Below, piece by piece: positions 20,917-30,091 of a DNA stretch of 64,000 nucleotides. Under the pieces are notes generated by a model. It made no database searches and was not told the origin of the DNA. It saw only the letters and a program-made list of their open reading frames with translations. Numbering within the stretch: the first letter of the stretch is position 1; each line of letters opens with the position of its first letter. The stretch comes from Candidatus Zixiibacteriota bacterium (GTDB lineage Bacteria > Zixibacteria > MSB-5A5 > WJJR01): positions 1 to 64,000 of the forward strand of contig JBFMGX010000032.1 in NCBI GenBank assembly GCA_040752595.1. Direction: 5' to 3'. A program made the translations under genes and the position numbers.

Positions 20917-21948
20917 TCAGTATGTCTGGGACGATGTCCCCGGCGGCCGTCGCACCTGCATGAGCATCCAGGCGAGGACGAGCAATCCGACCACGAGGGC
21001 TAATGCGAACATCACGAATGGTCCCCATTGCATGCGCACCGGCTCGACTGATGCACCGGAGTTGGCCGACAGCGTGTGCAGGCGCCAGCTTTCGCGCTGC
21101 AGCACCAGACCGAGCGCACCGGCCAGCGCGGCGACCAGAGACGTCCAGCGGACCCATGGGATGAATCTCGCGGTGACCGACTGCCGTGCCCACAACAGCG
21201 CAAAGCCGATGATCGACAGCAGGCCGGACGTGAGAAGTAGTCGTTTGCCGTTTTGGCCCCAACCGTCGGATGTGAAATCGGAGACCAGCGCCCAGATCAA
21301 CACGAACGCAGCTCCCGCCAGGGAGGCCCACTTCGCGCCCGATGGGGTTGCGCCGTCGCGTCGCCACAGGCGGCCGAACCATGTCGCCCACGCGGCAGAT
21401 GCGATGAACGCGACGCCGCCATATCCCGATAGTCGTCGCGCCGCCAGCGCGTGGGAGATGCGATCGGCCCAGGGACGGGCGGTCAATGATTGCAGATGGT
21501 TCCAGGAATAGGTGAAGCCGATGGCGAACACCATCAGCATGGCCAGGATGAGGTATCCCTTCCCGGAGGCCGAGGGTCCACCGGCCTTGTCCCAGCGGAA
21601 GCGCGACAGATAGAGGGCATAGAAACCGATCAGGAGGTAGGCGATGATGGCCAGCCAGGGGAAACCGATCTTGATCGACGACGAGTAGAAGGATTTCCCG
21701 TACAACACTTGCACAAACAAGAGCGGTGCGACTCCTGCCGTGATCGTCATCGAGAAACCGAGCACGCCGGCGCGGTGCAGACGCTCGGGATCATACGACG
21801 GCCGTCGCCCCCACTCGGCACCCGCCTTTGCCCACAGCGCCGCCACCAGGAGTCCGAGGAATCCGATGTGCAGAACAAACGTCAGCCCGAACAGGAACTG
21901 CAGAAGTTCGACCGGCGCCGGCAGCGCCATCGGATCAGGAGGAGTCAT
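20917..21948 (-). CDS. Membrane partner subunit of the bd-like oxidase
   Basis: The 343-residue protein has eight or nine hydrophobic segments (LQFLFGLTFVLHIGFLGLLV, ITAGVAPLLFVQVLYG, AIIAYLLIGFYALYLSRF). It sits in the place of CydB but I cannot see a strong CydB match. The His in TFVLHIGF and the Trp/Tyr-rich helices would suit a haem-protein partner. Its ATG (21948) overlaps the stop of the upstream CydA-like gene in an ATGA junction, so the two are co-translated. I call it the second subunit of the same complex from context alone. Confidence 0.65.
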   Translation of the reverse strand: MTPPDPMALPAPVELLQFLFGLTFVLHIGFLGLLVAALWAKAGAEWGRRPSYDPERLHRAGVLGFSMTITAGVAPLLFVQVLYGKSFYSSSIKIGFPWLAIIAYLLIGFYALYLSRFRWDKAGGPSASGKGYLILAMLMVFAIGFTYSWNHLQSLTARPWADRISHALAARRLSGYGGVAFIASAAWATWFGRLWRRDGATPSGAKWASLAGAAFVLIWALVSDFTSDGWGQNGKRLLLTSGLLSIIGFALLWARQSVTARFIPWVRWTSLVAALAGALGLVLQRESWRLHTLSANSGASVEPVRMQWGPFVMFALALVVGLLVLAWMLMQVRRPPGTSSQTY

Positions 21949-23270
21949 TGCCCCGCCTCCCTCTGACTCACCGTCGCCGACCACTGCGCCGACCGCAGCG
22001 TCGACAAATAGGCGACCAGATCCTCCAGATCGGCGTCAGTTCCGGCGAAAGGCGGCATGAAGCCGCGCAGCCGCTGCAATTGGCGCGTGTTGTCGCGGAT
22101 CATCTCCGGCGTCCACGACTCGACCAGCGGACGAATCGCATTGTACCCGTCGATCGTGTGGCAACGCCCACACTGGCCGCGGAAGATCAGACGCCCGCGC
22201 TCCACCGGGGACAGACGGTCGGGATTGATCCCCTGCGCGATCACCGGCTGCGTGGCAAAGAAGCCGGATTGGTTGATGGTCTGCATCTGCGCCTGGGTCA
22301 GGCCGTTGGCGTACATGTAGCCGTACACGACATACGGTTTGCGCATTCCCTCGCGCATGTACTCCATCGCCCCGGTCGCAATCAGGGCAATCGCGGTGAG
22401 GAGAAGCGCTGTTTCCAGATGCACCGAGCGGCGGTTCTTGAGCAGGCCCCAGTACGCGTATAGACCGATCAGGGTCGAAGCCACCAAGCCGAACATGAAG
22501 AACATCGTCATCGCCACCGCCCCGCCCAAGACCAGACGAGTCGCCGGAGCGGGAGAAACGGCGAAGAACCAGATCGAGACGGGCAGCATCAGCGCCAGCG
22601 GCACGAGGAAGATCGAGCCCTCGTTGATGACATGACGCCGCTTTTCGACCTCGTCGCCCGGCTTGATGTTGGCCACGACGGCGATGAACAGCCCGGCCAG
22701 CGCCAAAGACGAGATCGTGCGGAGAACCAGCGACGGCCAGACTCCCGGATTGAGCCAGCCATCCCAGAATGAACGGGTTGTCAGCCAATCGCCCGGCGTC
22801 AGCATGAAGGCCAGGATCCCATTGATGATAAGCAGCGAGCCCCAGGCGGCGATCCCATAAATGACCCCGATCCTCACGTGTGTCTTCGGGTCCATCCGAT
22901 CCCAGTAGAAGTAGTAGATGTAACCCGAGAGAATCTCCACGATAAAGAAGACCCACTCGGTCGCCCAACCCCAGACGAATTGACGCAAGAGCAAAGCGAT
23001 CGTCTCGGGTGAGATCAGCCCGACGACGAACCAGATCCCGACACCGGTGATCGCCCCGGCGACAAACGAAAAGAGGATCAAAAAGCGGGCATACCGACGC
23101 AGGAAGTCCAACAGGATGGTGTCGTTGCGGCGGAGCGCCCGTGCCTCCAGCCACGGGGTCGCAATGCCGAAGCCGACGGCGAACTGGGCAATGACGACAT
23201 GGATGATCGCCACGACCGCGATCAACGTCGACGGTCCGAAGGGTCCCAAGTCGAAGATGGGATAGTCCAT
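21945..23270 (-). CDS. Cytochrome bd-like oxidase subunit I fused to cytochrome c
   Basis: The 441-residue protein has a CydA-like membrane part: His24 in AVVAIIHVVIAQF at the position of the haem b595-type ligand, and the glutamates of ATEWVFFIVEILSG in the proton/haem region. The long periplasmic Q-loop of quinol-oxidising CydA is missing. The last 80 residues are a cytochrome c domain with CGRCH at 367-371 and a likely axial Met405 in GFMPPF. Cytochrome bd-superfamily members with fused cytochrome c and no Q-loop are known; they are expected to take electrons from cytochrome c rather than quinol. ATG 23270 is chosen because the upstream extension is unlike any membrane protein. Confidence 0.85.
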   Translation of the reverse strand: MDYPIFDLGPFGPSTLIAVVAIIHVVIAQFAVGFGIATPWLEARALRRNDTILLDFLRRYARFLILFSFVAGAITGVGIWFVVGLISPETIALLLRQFVWGWATEWVFFIVEILSGYIYYFYWDRMDPKTHVRIGVIYGIAAWGSLLIINGILAFMLTPGDWLTTRSFWDGWLNPGVWPSLVLRTISSLALAGLFIAVVANIKPGDEVEKRRHVINEGSIFLVPLALMLPVSIWFFAVSPAPATRLVLGGAVAMTMFFMFGLVASTLIGLYAYWGLLKNRRSVHLETALLLTAIALIATGAMEYMREGMRKPYVVYGYMYANGLTQAQMQTINQSGFFATQPVIAQGINPDRLSPVERGRLIFRGQCGRCHTIDGYNAIRPLVESWTPEMIRDNTRQLQRLRGFMPPFAGTDADLEDLVAYLSTLRSAQWSATVSQREAGQ

Positions 23271-23405
23271 ATGCCCCGGCCAGAATCCCGCGGTCACAGC
23301 CCCATGGCGGACCGGCCGCAGGACCATGGGTGCACAAAAGCACAAGAAGCCGCAAGGGGAAAATCGCCGGGAGGGACGGTATGAAGGAAAATCACGCCGG
23401 AGGAG

Positions 23406-23434
23406 TTGACACGGGACGAGGGAAGGCGGATATT
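23406..23434 (+). promoter_or_regulatory. Candidate arsR promoter
   Basis: A consensus TTGACA (23406-23411) is followed after 17 bp by GATATT (23429-23434), 31 bp before the arsR ATG. The overlapping AT-rich stretch is where ArsR would be expected to bind and repress its own operon. Confidence 0.6.
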
Positions 23435-23464
23435 TCGTCATGTGGTGGAATGTAGGAATAGTCC

Positions 23465-23836
23465 ATGCGTAATCTTGCCGCCATCGCCCGGGCGCTGGCC
23501 GATGAGACCCGGATTCGCGCCTTGCTGGCGTTGCAGGGTCGCGAGTTGTGCCTCTGTCAATTGATCGAACTGCTGGGGCTGGCCACATCGACGGTGTCCA
23601 AGCACATGGCGGTGCTGCAGCAAACCGGGCTGGTGCATCGCCGCAAGGTCGGGCGATGGGCGTATTTCCGTCTTCCCGGCGATGAGGCGCCGCAGGTGGT
23701 GCAAATGGCACTTGTGTGGGTCCGTGAGAACGCGGCGAAGGACTCTACGGTGCGAGAAGACACCCGGCGCCTGCGAGAGATTACCCGAGCGGATCAGGAG
23801 GCCTTGTGCCGTCGTCAGCGTCCCCGTCCCCTTTAA
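23465..23836 (+). CDS. arsR: ArsR-family arsenic-responsive repressor
   Basis: The 123-residue winged-helix protein has ALADETRIRALLAL, the metalloid-binding site ELCLCQLIELL (paired Cys as in ELCVCD of E. coli ArsR) and the recognition helix TSTVSKHMAVLQQTGLVHRR. As(III) binding to the cysteines would release DNA and induce the operon. It is directly followed by arsC and acr3 with overlapping reading frames, which fixes its role. Confidence 0.92.
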   Translation: MRNLAAIARALADETRIRALLALQGRELCLCQLIELLGLATSTVSKHMAVLQQTGLVHRRKVGRWAYFRLPGDEAPQVVQMALVWVRENAAKDSTVREDTRRLREITRADQEALCRRQRPRPL

Positions 23837-24282
23837 GAATCCTCTTTCTCTGTACGGGCAACTCCTGCCGCAGCCAGATGGCCGAGGGGTGGGCCCGTCA
23901 TCTGAAGGGCGATGTGATCGAACCACACTCGGCCGGTGTCGTGGCCCATGGGCTCAATCCCATCGCCGTTAGGGTCATGGCGGAGGTCGGCGTGGACATA
24001 TCCCATCACCGCTCCAAGCCGTTGAGCGGGCTTGCGGGAATTCGCTTCGATGGCGTGATCACGCTGTGCGACCATGCCCACGAATCTTGCCCGGTATTCC
24101 CCGGCCGGGTCAAGACGATCCACCATGGCTTCGATGACCCGCCGCTATTGGCCGCCGGCGCGCGCACGGAAGATGAGGCGCTCGCTCACTACCGGCGCGT
24201 GCGCGATGAGATTCGCGAATTCGTGCAGTCTCTGCCGGATGCTCTCCTGAAACCGGAGCCGGGAACTCATGGCGATCACTGA
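23806..24282 (+). CDS. arsC: Arsenate reductase, low-molecular-weight phosphatase type
   Basis: The 158-residue protein has the P-loop [14 protein letters not shown] and the downstream cysteine of [13 protein letters not shown], the arrangement of thioredoxin-coupled ArsC. It reduces arsenate to arsenite for export by the Acr3 pump. It starts with GTG at 23806, five bases after AGGAGG, and overlaps arsR by 31 bp. The last bases overlap acr3 by 14 bp. The tight packing indicates one transcript. Confidence 0.93.
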   Translation: MPSSASPSPLRILFLCTGNSCRSQMAEGWARHLKGDVIEPHSAGVVAHGLNPIAVRVMAEVGVDISHHRSKPLSGLAGIRFDGVITLCDHAHESCPVFPGRVKTIHHGFDDPPLLAAGARTEDEALAHYRRVRDEIREFVQSLPDALLKPEPGTHGDH

Positions 24283-25405
24283 CCCGCACGCACCCGCAGG
24301 ACGGCGGAATCTGTCCTTCCTCGACCGCTATCTGACGGTTTGGATCTTCCTGGCCATGGCCGTGGGTGTCGCTTCCGGTTACCTGTTCCCCGGCATCGTT
24401 CCGGCGCTGAACCGGTTCAATGTCGGCACGACCTCGATCCCGATCGCGATCGGTCTGATCCTGATGATGTATCCGCCGTTGGCCAAGGTCCGGTACGAAG
24501 AGATGGGACCGGTCTTCCGCAACGTCAAAGTGCTCGGTCTGTCGCTGGTTCAGAATTGGGTCGTCGGACCGATTCTGATGTTTGGACTGGCGGTTCTGTT
24601 CCTGCGCGACCGGCCGGAGTACATGGTCGGCTTGATTCTGATCGGTCTGGCACGGTGCATCGCCATGGTCATCGTCTGGAATGACCTGGCGTGTGGGGAC
24701 ACCGAATACTGCGCCGGTCTGGTCGCCTTCAATTCGATCTTCCAGGTCTTATTCTATTCCGTCTATGCCTATGTCTTCATCACCGTGCTGCCGACCTGGT
24801 TTGGTCTGTCCGGTGTGGCGGTGGACATTACGATTGGCGAAATCGCCAAGAGCGTCTTCATCTACCTCGGCATTCCGTTCCTGGCAGGCATCATTACACG
24901 CTTCACGCTGATCAAGGCAAGGGACAAGCGCTGGTATCACGAGAAATTCATCCCCAGGATCAGTCCCATCACCCTCATTGCCTTGCTCTTCACCATCATT
25001 GTAATGTTCTCGCTCAAGGGCGAATACATCGTGCAGCTTCCCCTCGATGTCGTCCGGATCGCGATACCGCTTCTGATCTACTTCGTCCTGATGTTCTTCA
25101 TTTCGTTCTTCATGAGCCGGAAGATCCATGCCTCGTATGGCCAGACAGCCACGCTCAGTTTCACGGCCGCCTCGAACAACTTTGAGCTGGCGATCGCGGT
25201 GGCGATTGCGACCTTCGGCATCAACCATGGCGCGGCGTTTGCGGCCGTCATCGGCCCGCTGGTCGAGGTCCCGGTGCTGATTGGGCTGGTGAATGTCGCG
25301 CTGTGGCTCGGGCGCAGATACTACGCCCAGATCGCAGCGGTGCGTGCAAAGCACGCACCCTACGCCTGTAGGGGCACGGCGTGCCGTGCCCGCACAAGGG
25401 GCTGA
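24269..25405 (+). CDS. acr3: Arsenite efflux permease, ACR3 type
   Basis: The 378-residue membrane protein has ten hydrophobic segments. The ACR3 signature region includes [20 protein letters not shown] with its essential Cys, then [19 protein letters not shown] and [13 protein letters not shown]. It extrudes As(OH)3 made by the neighbouring ArsC. The last 20 or so residues ([16 protein letters not shown] and on) are not family sequence: they are the translation of three intergenic palindromes into which the gene runs, and the TGA stop lies at the centre of the third. Confidence 0.93.
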   Translation: MAITDPHAPAGRRNLSFLDRYLTVWIFLAMAVGVASGYLFPGIVPALNRFNVGTTSIPIAIGLILMMYPPLAKVRYEEMGPVFRNVKVLGLSLVQNWVVGPILMFGLAVLFLRDRPEYMVGLILIGLARCIAMVIVWNDLACGDTEYCAGLVAFNSIFQVLFYSVYAYVFITVLPTWFGLSGVAVDITIGEIAKSVFIYLGIPFLAGIITRFTLIKARDKRWYHEKFIPRISPITLIALLFTIIVMFSLKGEYIVQLPLDVVRIAIPLLIYFVLMFFISFFMSRKIHASYGQTATLSFTAASNNFELAIAVAIATFGINHGAAFAAVIGPLVEVPVLIGLVNVALWLGRRYYAQIAAVRAKHAPYACRGTACRARTRG

Positions 25406-25415
25406 AGCCCCTTGT
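25340..25415. repeat. Three nested palindromes at the acr3 3' end
   Basis: In order: GTGCGTGC-AAA-GCACGCAC (25340-25358), a GTAGGGGC element with core GGCACGGCGTGCCGTGCC (25368-25391) and a 22-bp ACAAGGGGCT palindrome (25394-25415). They overlap the last codons and the stop of acr3. Confidence 0.85.
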
Positions 25416-25440
25416 CCGCAATCCCACGTTGTATGGAAGA

Positions 25441-26367
25441 TCAGACTTCCAACCGGCCGATCAGATCGGTGACACGGGTCATCCCTTTGGACTGGAGGTA
25501 GGCACCCAACTCGTCGGCGATGCGGGTCGTGGCATCGGGATGGCGGAAGTTCGCCGTGCCGACCTGCACGGCGGAAGCGCCGACAATGAGGAACTCGGCG
25601 GCGTCGGTCCCTGACATGATGCCGCCGATCCCGATCACCGGGATGTCAACGGCCTTCTTGATCTTGTAGACCGCTGCCAGGGCCACCGGTTTGATCGCCG
25701 GGCCGGAAAGACCGCCGGTGATGTTTGCCAGACGGGGCTTGAAGGTGTTGTGGTTGACGGCCATGCCGACCAGCGTGTTGATCGCCGAAATGGCATCGGC
25801 GCCATGGTCGGCGGCCGCACGCGCCAGCGAGGCGATGTCGTGCGTGTTGGGAGTCAGCTTGATGATGATCGGCGTCGTCGTCGCGGCGCGGACAGCGGCG
25901 GTGCACTCGCCCACCCAGCCCGGATCGGCACCGTTGTCGATCCCCCGTGACACATTCGGGCACGAGAGATTGACCTCCAAGGCGTCGATGCCCTCTTCCC
26001 GTGTCAATCGGTGCGCCAGAGCAGCGTACTCATCGATCGCCCATCCGACGACGTTCACGATGACACGGGTCGGCATCTGCCGCAGTCGAGGTAGTTCCTC
26101 GGCGATGAAGGCCTCGATGCCCTTGTTTTGCAGGCCGATCGCGTTGAGCATCCCGGAGGCGGTCTCCACTGTCCGCGGATAGGGATGGCCGGGCCGCGGC
26201 TCCAGCGAGACGGATTTCGTGACCATGCCGCCCAGCTTACCGGTGTCGCACCAGGCGGCGATCTCCTCCCCGGTCCCGGCGGTTCCGGAGGCGGTCCAGA
26301 TCGGCGTGGCGAAATGCACACCGGCGAGGGTCACGGATAGATCGGGGCGGGAAGCTCGAGTGGTCAT
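25441..26367 (-). CDS. pyrD: Dihydroorotate dehydrogenase 1B, catalytic subunit
   Basis: The 308-residue FMN enzyme oxidises dihydroorotate to orotate. The catalytic cysteine of class 1 enzymes is in LEVNLSCPNVSRG, and FMN-binding motifs VIGIGGIMSGTDAAEFLIVG and KLTPNTHDI are present. Cys rather than Ser, plus the neighbouring pyrK, make it class 1B, which passes electrons through PyrK to NAD+. It lies 77 bp after pyrK on the same strand with a GGCACGGCACGCC palindrome between. Confidence 0.95.
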   Translation of the reverse strand: MTTRASRPDLSVTLAGVHFATPIWTASGTAGTGEEIAAWCDTGKLGGMVTKSVSLEPRPGHPYPRTVETASGMLNAIGLQNKGIEAFIAEELPRLRQMPTRVIVNVVGWAIDEYAALAHRLTREEGIDALEVNLSCPNVSRGIDNGADPGWVGECTAAVRAATTTPIIIKLTPNTHDIASLARAAADHGADAISAINTLVGMAVNHNTFKPRLANITGGLSGPAIKPVALAAVYKIKKAVDIPVIGIGGIMSGTDAAEFLIVGASAVQVGTANFRHPDATTRIADELGAYLQSKGMTRVTDLIGRLEV

Positions 26368-26384
26368 CGTGGAGGACTCTCAGC

Positions 26385-26404
26385 GGGCACGGCACGCCGT
26401 GCCC
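26385..26404. repeat. GGGCACGG palindrome between pyrK and pyrD
   Basis: A perfect 20-bp palindrome GGGCACGGCACGCCGTGCCC. It has the same core as the elements at 25368-25391 and 48381-48404 but lacks the outer GTAG. Confidence 0.8.
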
Positions 26405-26444
26405 ACAGGTCTCTCTCATTACGGAAGTGAGATCATCGGTTCAT

Positions 26445-27260
26445 TCAGAACACAATTGCCGCGGCATCAAAGACCGGGCCGTCGCGGCAAACACGGCGAT
26501 AGGTTTCATATCCCGATGCGCCCCGGCTCGTGACGACACACCCCATGCAGACACCATATCCGCATGGCATGCTGCGCTCCAGGGAGACCTCGCAGGGAAC
26601 CTGTTGCGCGATACACAACTCCGCCAGCGCCTTCATCATCGGCTCGGGGCCGCAGCCGTAGACCATCGCGTGGCCGGGACCCCAGTCATTTCGCCGCAGC
26701 ATGTCGGCAAACAGATCGACGGCGGTGCCATGAAAGCCGAGTGAGCCATCGTCAGTGGCCCAGTGTGGGTGCACGTGCAGGGTGCGCAGTTGGTAGGGGG
26801 CCACGGCCAACTCACGCGTACGAACTCCGAGAATCATGATGGGGGCGACTGGCTTGCCGCGGCGTGTGCTTCGCGCGGCCATCAACTCGGCCGCCCACAG
26901 GCGCAACGGTGCCATCCCCAGTCCGCCTCCGACCAGGACCGGCGTCGTCCCGCGCGCCGGGGGAGTGAACGAATTACCGAGCGGTCCCAACGTATCTATG
27001 ACAGTGCCGATCGGTTGGTGGGCCAGGCATCGGGTTCCCGCGCCCAAGACCTGATGGAGGACATCGAACGTCTCCGCGCGCGGATCGGTGGCATAGACCG
27101 ATAGAGCGCGGCGAAAGAGGTGGTCAGAACCGGGGAGGAGATGGACGAATTGCCCGGCTTTGGCCCGACGGGCGATCAGCGAATCTGAGAATCGTTGGTG
27201 GTAGACGTTCGGCCCGACCCGGCGGGTCCAGACGAGCGTGGCGCGACGTGGGCGGTTCAC
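26445..27260 (-). CDS. pyrK: Dihydroorotate dehydrogenase 1B, electron-transfer subunit
   Basis: The 271-residue protein has an FAD-binding domain (RRALSVYATD and GAGTRCLA), an NAD-binding motif (LVGGGLGMAPL) and a C-terminal [2Fe-2S] site with cysteines in PCGYGVCMGCVV and VCRDG. It transfers electrons from PyrD to NAD+. The GTG start (27260) overlaps the TGA of the upstream TPR lipoprotein gene in a GTGA junction, so it is translated from the same operon. Confidence 0.94.
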   Translation of the reverse strand: MNRPRRATLVWTRRVGPNVYHQRFSDSLIARRAKAGQFVHLLPGSDHLFRRALSVYATDPRAETFDVLHQVLGAGTRCLAHQPIGTVIDTLGPLGNSFTPPARGTTPVLVGGGLGMAPLRLWAAELMAARSTRRGKPVAPIMILGVRTRELAVAPYQLRTLHVHPHWATDDGSLGFHGTAVDLFADMLRRNDWGPGHAMVYGCGPEPMMKALAELCIAQQVPCEVSLERSMPCGYGVCMGCVVTSRGASGYETYRRVCRDGPVFDAAAIVF

Positions 27261-30091
27261 GGTTGTCTGCCGCTCTGGTCCGGACGAGTTTGATCGATAC
27301 CCAGCCGGCGAAACTCGTCGAGTTCCTCGGCAGGGGCGGTGACTTCAATCTCGTACTTGTACCACATGTTCAGGGAATCGGGCGGGATCGAGTCGGCCCA
27401 GAAGGTCGTCATCCGGAGCGTCCGCTCGGCCGCGTCGTTGATGTCCTGCCACTTGGTCGGCCTGATCATGTCATGTTGGGCGATTTGCCCGGTGAAGTCG
27501 ATCAGGATTCTGTAGACGACATAGTCCCTGTAGTTCTGTCCGACATCGTTGGTGGAGATCGAAGTGGGCCAGACGAATTGCCCCACGACCTTCGTGCGAG
27601 GCGCCCGCGGCAGGCCGGCGTACTGCGCCGAGTCGGTGTCGGCCTCTCCGGCCGCACGTTCTCCCTGAATGGCAGCGTCCTTGGCTTTTCCCCCTTCTTC
27701 TTTGGCGGCCATGATCGGGGCGCGTGGCCTGGGCTTGTGGATGGTTGGTTGCAGCTTCTGCGTGGCCGCTTTGGCCAACTCGGTGCCCGGATAGTTGGCG
27801 ACGATCTCCTGGTATGCCCAGATGATTGAGGAGTCGGTGGAAGGGAAGTGGCGTTCGGTCAGCGCCGCAATGGCATACTCTGCCCGCGGGACCAGTCGGG
27901 ATTGCGGGTAGTCCTCCACGAACGCCCGGAGCTTCCGGATGGCCACCTTGGGATTGTCATCTTGGAAGTAGGCTGCTTCGGCCTCTTTGTAGGCATGGGC
28001 CGGGTGCGCCGTGTCGGCCGGCGTGTTCTCCAGTCCCAGGCGCACCATGGCATCGCTGGCGCAGTCGCTGTATGGGTACTCAGCCAGAATGCGTCGCAGG
28101 CACAAGTCGGCTTGCATGGAATCGTGCAGGTCGGCATTGTAGACGTCGGCCATGCCGAGGAGCGCTTGGGCAGCATAAGGCGAGCCCGGATATCGCTCGG
28201 TGACGTCGCGGTATTCCACCAGCGCGGAATCGGGATACTGAAGATCGAAACGGTAAAGCTCCGCCAATTCCAACTGAGTTGTGGCGGAGGCGGCGATCTC
28301 GGCGTAGGCCTCCTTGCGTTGCGAACGGGCGGCCTCCCGGGCTTCGCGCTCCTGCCTGGCGATCTCGTCTGTCTCCGCCGCCGCCTGCACGAGCAGCGAT
28401 TCCGGGGGAGCGGTCGGTCCGAGAAAGTCACCGGATCCGAAGGCATAGAGATAAGCAGGCGTCGGCGGTCCCAAAGCGGAATCAATTGCCGCGATCCTCC
28501 ACCATGCCGCTTCCGGGAGCAGCGTCAGGCGACGACGATTGAATTCCACGTCGTCCAGGTTGACGCGCGGGCCGAAGAAGAGCGCCGAATCGATCGGCGG
28601 TCCGAATTGTGTTTCCGCGAGCGATTGCGCTGAGTCCGCCGACGCGGCCGCTGCGGTGGTCAGCGACGGCGCCGGCGGGCCAAGCAGACTGTCGCCGGGA
28701 ACAAGATCAGGTGGGTGAGGACCCAGCACCACGGCGCTGTCGCCGGCCCCTGACGAATCCGTTGGGGTCGGAGGGCCAAACGTTGAAGTCGGATCGGCTA
28801 TCGCGGTGGCCAAGGCCCCTGGGGGAGCATAGTCGACCGGACGCGCGGCCAGAGGGGAGTAGGTGGCATTCCGTTCCAGCCTCGGCACTGCGTCGGGATT
28901 GTATGGTTCCTGCGCACCCCCGCCTTGCCTGCCACCTTTGGAGAGCTCGGCGCGTCCGAGCTCCTTGCGAAACTGTTCGAGCTTGGTGATGTTCGCCGAG
29001 CGGGTCAAGGCCAGGTTGGCCAGATCGCCGCGTGAATACTCCTGGCGCGATTTCTCGTACAGGTCCTTGGCACCGAGCAGATCGTTCTCTTCGAACTGCA
29101 GGATCTCGGCCAGTCGGAAACACGCCTCGGCCGACCACGGGGTCGTCTCTTTTGTGGCCGTCACCTGCTCGTATTGCCGTTGCGCCCCTTCCCGGTCGCC
29201 GATGTTCCGGAGGCCACGCGCCAGGTTGAGGCGGATCGGGCCGATGGAATCGGCATAGGCGTCATCTTCGGCCATGTCCGAGAAGATGGCGATCCCCGAA
29301 TCGGGGATTTCGGCTTCATACCATGACAGCCCGATTCCCGTCAGAGCTTCATACCGGTGCTCGCCGTTCTTTTCCTGCGCGAGCGGCTCATAGAGCGCGA
29401 TCGCCTCACGGGGACGTCTGACCTGACGCAGCGCCTCGGCCGCGCGCAACCGGGCCTCCAGGGCGCGGTCAGTGCCGGAGTATTCGTCCAGAACGACTTG
29501 AAACGCGGCTACCGCGGAGTCGGCCGAACCGCTCTTCAGGAAATACAGCCCGCGCTGGAAGATCGCCTCAGCGCGCCACGCCGGCTTGCGCGCGGTGGTT
29601 GCCAGTTGTGTGAACGCGCGGAATGCCGACTGCTCGTCGTCCATGAGCATGCGGCAACGCGCCAGGTACAACTCCGATTCTTCCGTCAGATTGGATTTCG
29701 GGTGTGTGGCCAGCAATTCACGAAACGCGTTTTCGGACTTGGAGTAGGATTCCATACGGAAGTACGACACGCCGATGAGAAACAGCGCATCGTCATGGTA
29801 CTTGCTCTTGGGGTGCTTCTGGACGATCTTCGCGGCCTTGGTGATCGCGTCCTGATACGCCTGCGTGCTCGGCGACAATTGCCGGCCCCGGTGCGAATCC
29901 TTACGGTACTGCTTTTCCGCGGTGTTGAAGAGACTCCGGGCGTTGTAGTACGTGTTGAAATAGACGCAGCCGGGGAAGCCGACCATCAGTCCGATGGCGA
30001 CACACAGCGCTGCCAGCGCCCGCGTCCGCCACCTTGGTGGGCGCGAGAACGACCACGGGGGGCAGGACTCAGTATTCCTGACAGTAGCCAT
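27257..30091 (-). CDS. TPR lipoprotein with TonB-like C-terminal domain
   Basis: The 944-residue protein has a lipoprotein signal (ALCVAIGLMVGFPGC) and then BamD/YbgF-like tetratricopeptide repeats across about residues 60-370 (YRKDSHRGRQ, ALFLIGVSYFRMESYSKSEN, FRELLATHPKSNLTEESELY). A long P/A/S/D-rich linker and more TPRs at about 600-790 (LRRILAEYPYSDCASDAMVR) follow. The C-terminus (VVYRILIDFTGQIAQHDMIR, with WYKYEIEV) resembles the TonB C-terminal fold. It probably works at the outer membrane or periplasm as a scaffold. It lies between a radical SAM gene and pyrK. ATG 30091 is taken as start, inside the end of the upstream gene; 30130 is possible. Confidence 0.8.
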   Translation of the reverse strand: MATVRNTESCPPWSFSRPPRWRTRALAALCVAIGLMVGFPGCVYFNTYYNARSLFNTAEKQYRKDSHRGRQLSPSTQAYQDAITKAAKIVQKHPKSKYHDDALFLIGVSYFRMESYSKSENAFRELLATHPKSNLTEESELYLARCRMLMDDEQSAFRAFTQLATTARKPAWRAEAIFQRGLYFLKSGSADSAVAAFQVVLDEYSGTDRALEARLRAAEALRQVRRPREAIALYEPLAQEKNGEHRYEALTGIGLSWYEAEIPDSGIAIFSDMAEDDAYADSIGPIRLNLARGLRNIGDREGAQRQYEQVTATKETTPWSAEACFRLAEILQFEENDLLGAKDLYEKSRQEYSRGDLANLALTRSANITKLEQFRKELGRAELSKGGRQGGGAQEPYNPDAVPRLERNATYSPLAARPVDYAPPGALATAIADPTSTFGPPTPTDSSGAGDSAVVLGPHPPDLVPGDSLLGPPAPSLTTAAAASADSAQSLAETQFGPPIDSALFFGPRVNLDDVEFNRRRLTLLPEAAWWRIAAIDSALGPPTPAYLYAFGSGDFLGPTAPPESLLVQAAAETDEIARQEREAREAARSQRKEAYAEIAASATTQLELAELYRFDLQYPDSALVEYRDVTERYPGSPYAAQALLGMADVYNADLHDSMQADLCLRRILAEYPYSDCASDAMVRLGLENTPADTAHPAHAYKEAEAAYFQDDNPKVAIRKLRAFVEDYPQSRLVPRAEYAIAALTERHFPSTDSSIIWAYQEIVANYPGTELAKAATQKLQPTIHKPRPRAPIMAAKEEGGKAKDAAIQGERAAGEADTDSAQYAGLPRAPRTKVVGQFVWPTSISTNDVGQNYRDYVVYRILIDFTGQIAQHDMIRPTKWQDINDAAERTLRMTTFWADSIPPDSLNMWYKYEIEVTAPAEELDEFRRLGIDQTRPDQSGRQP

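Noticed and set aside
20917-21948. Calling the second bd-like subunit cydB outright
   Set aside because: Position and topology fit, but I see no specific CydB motif, so only a context-based call is made.
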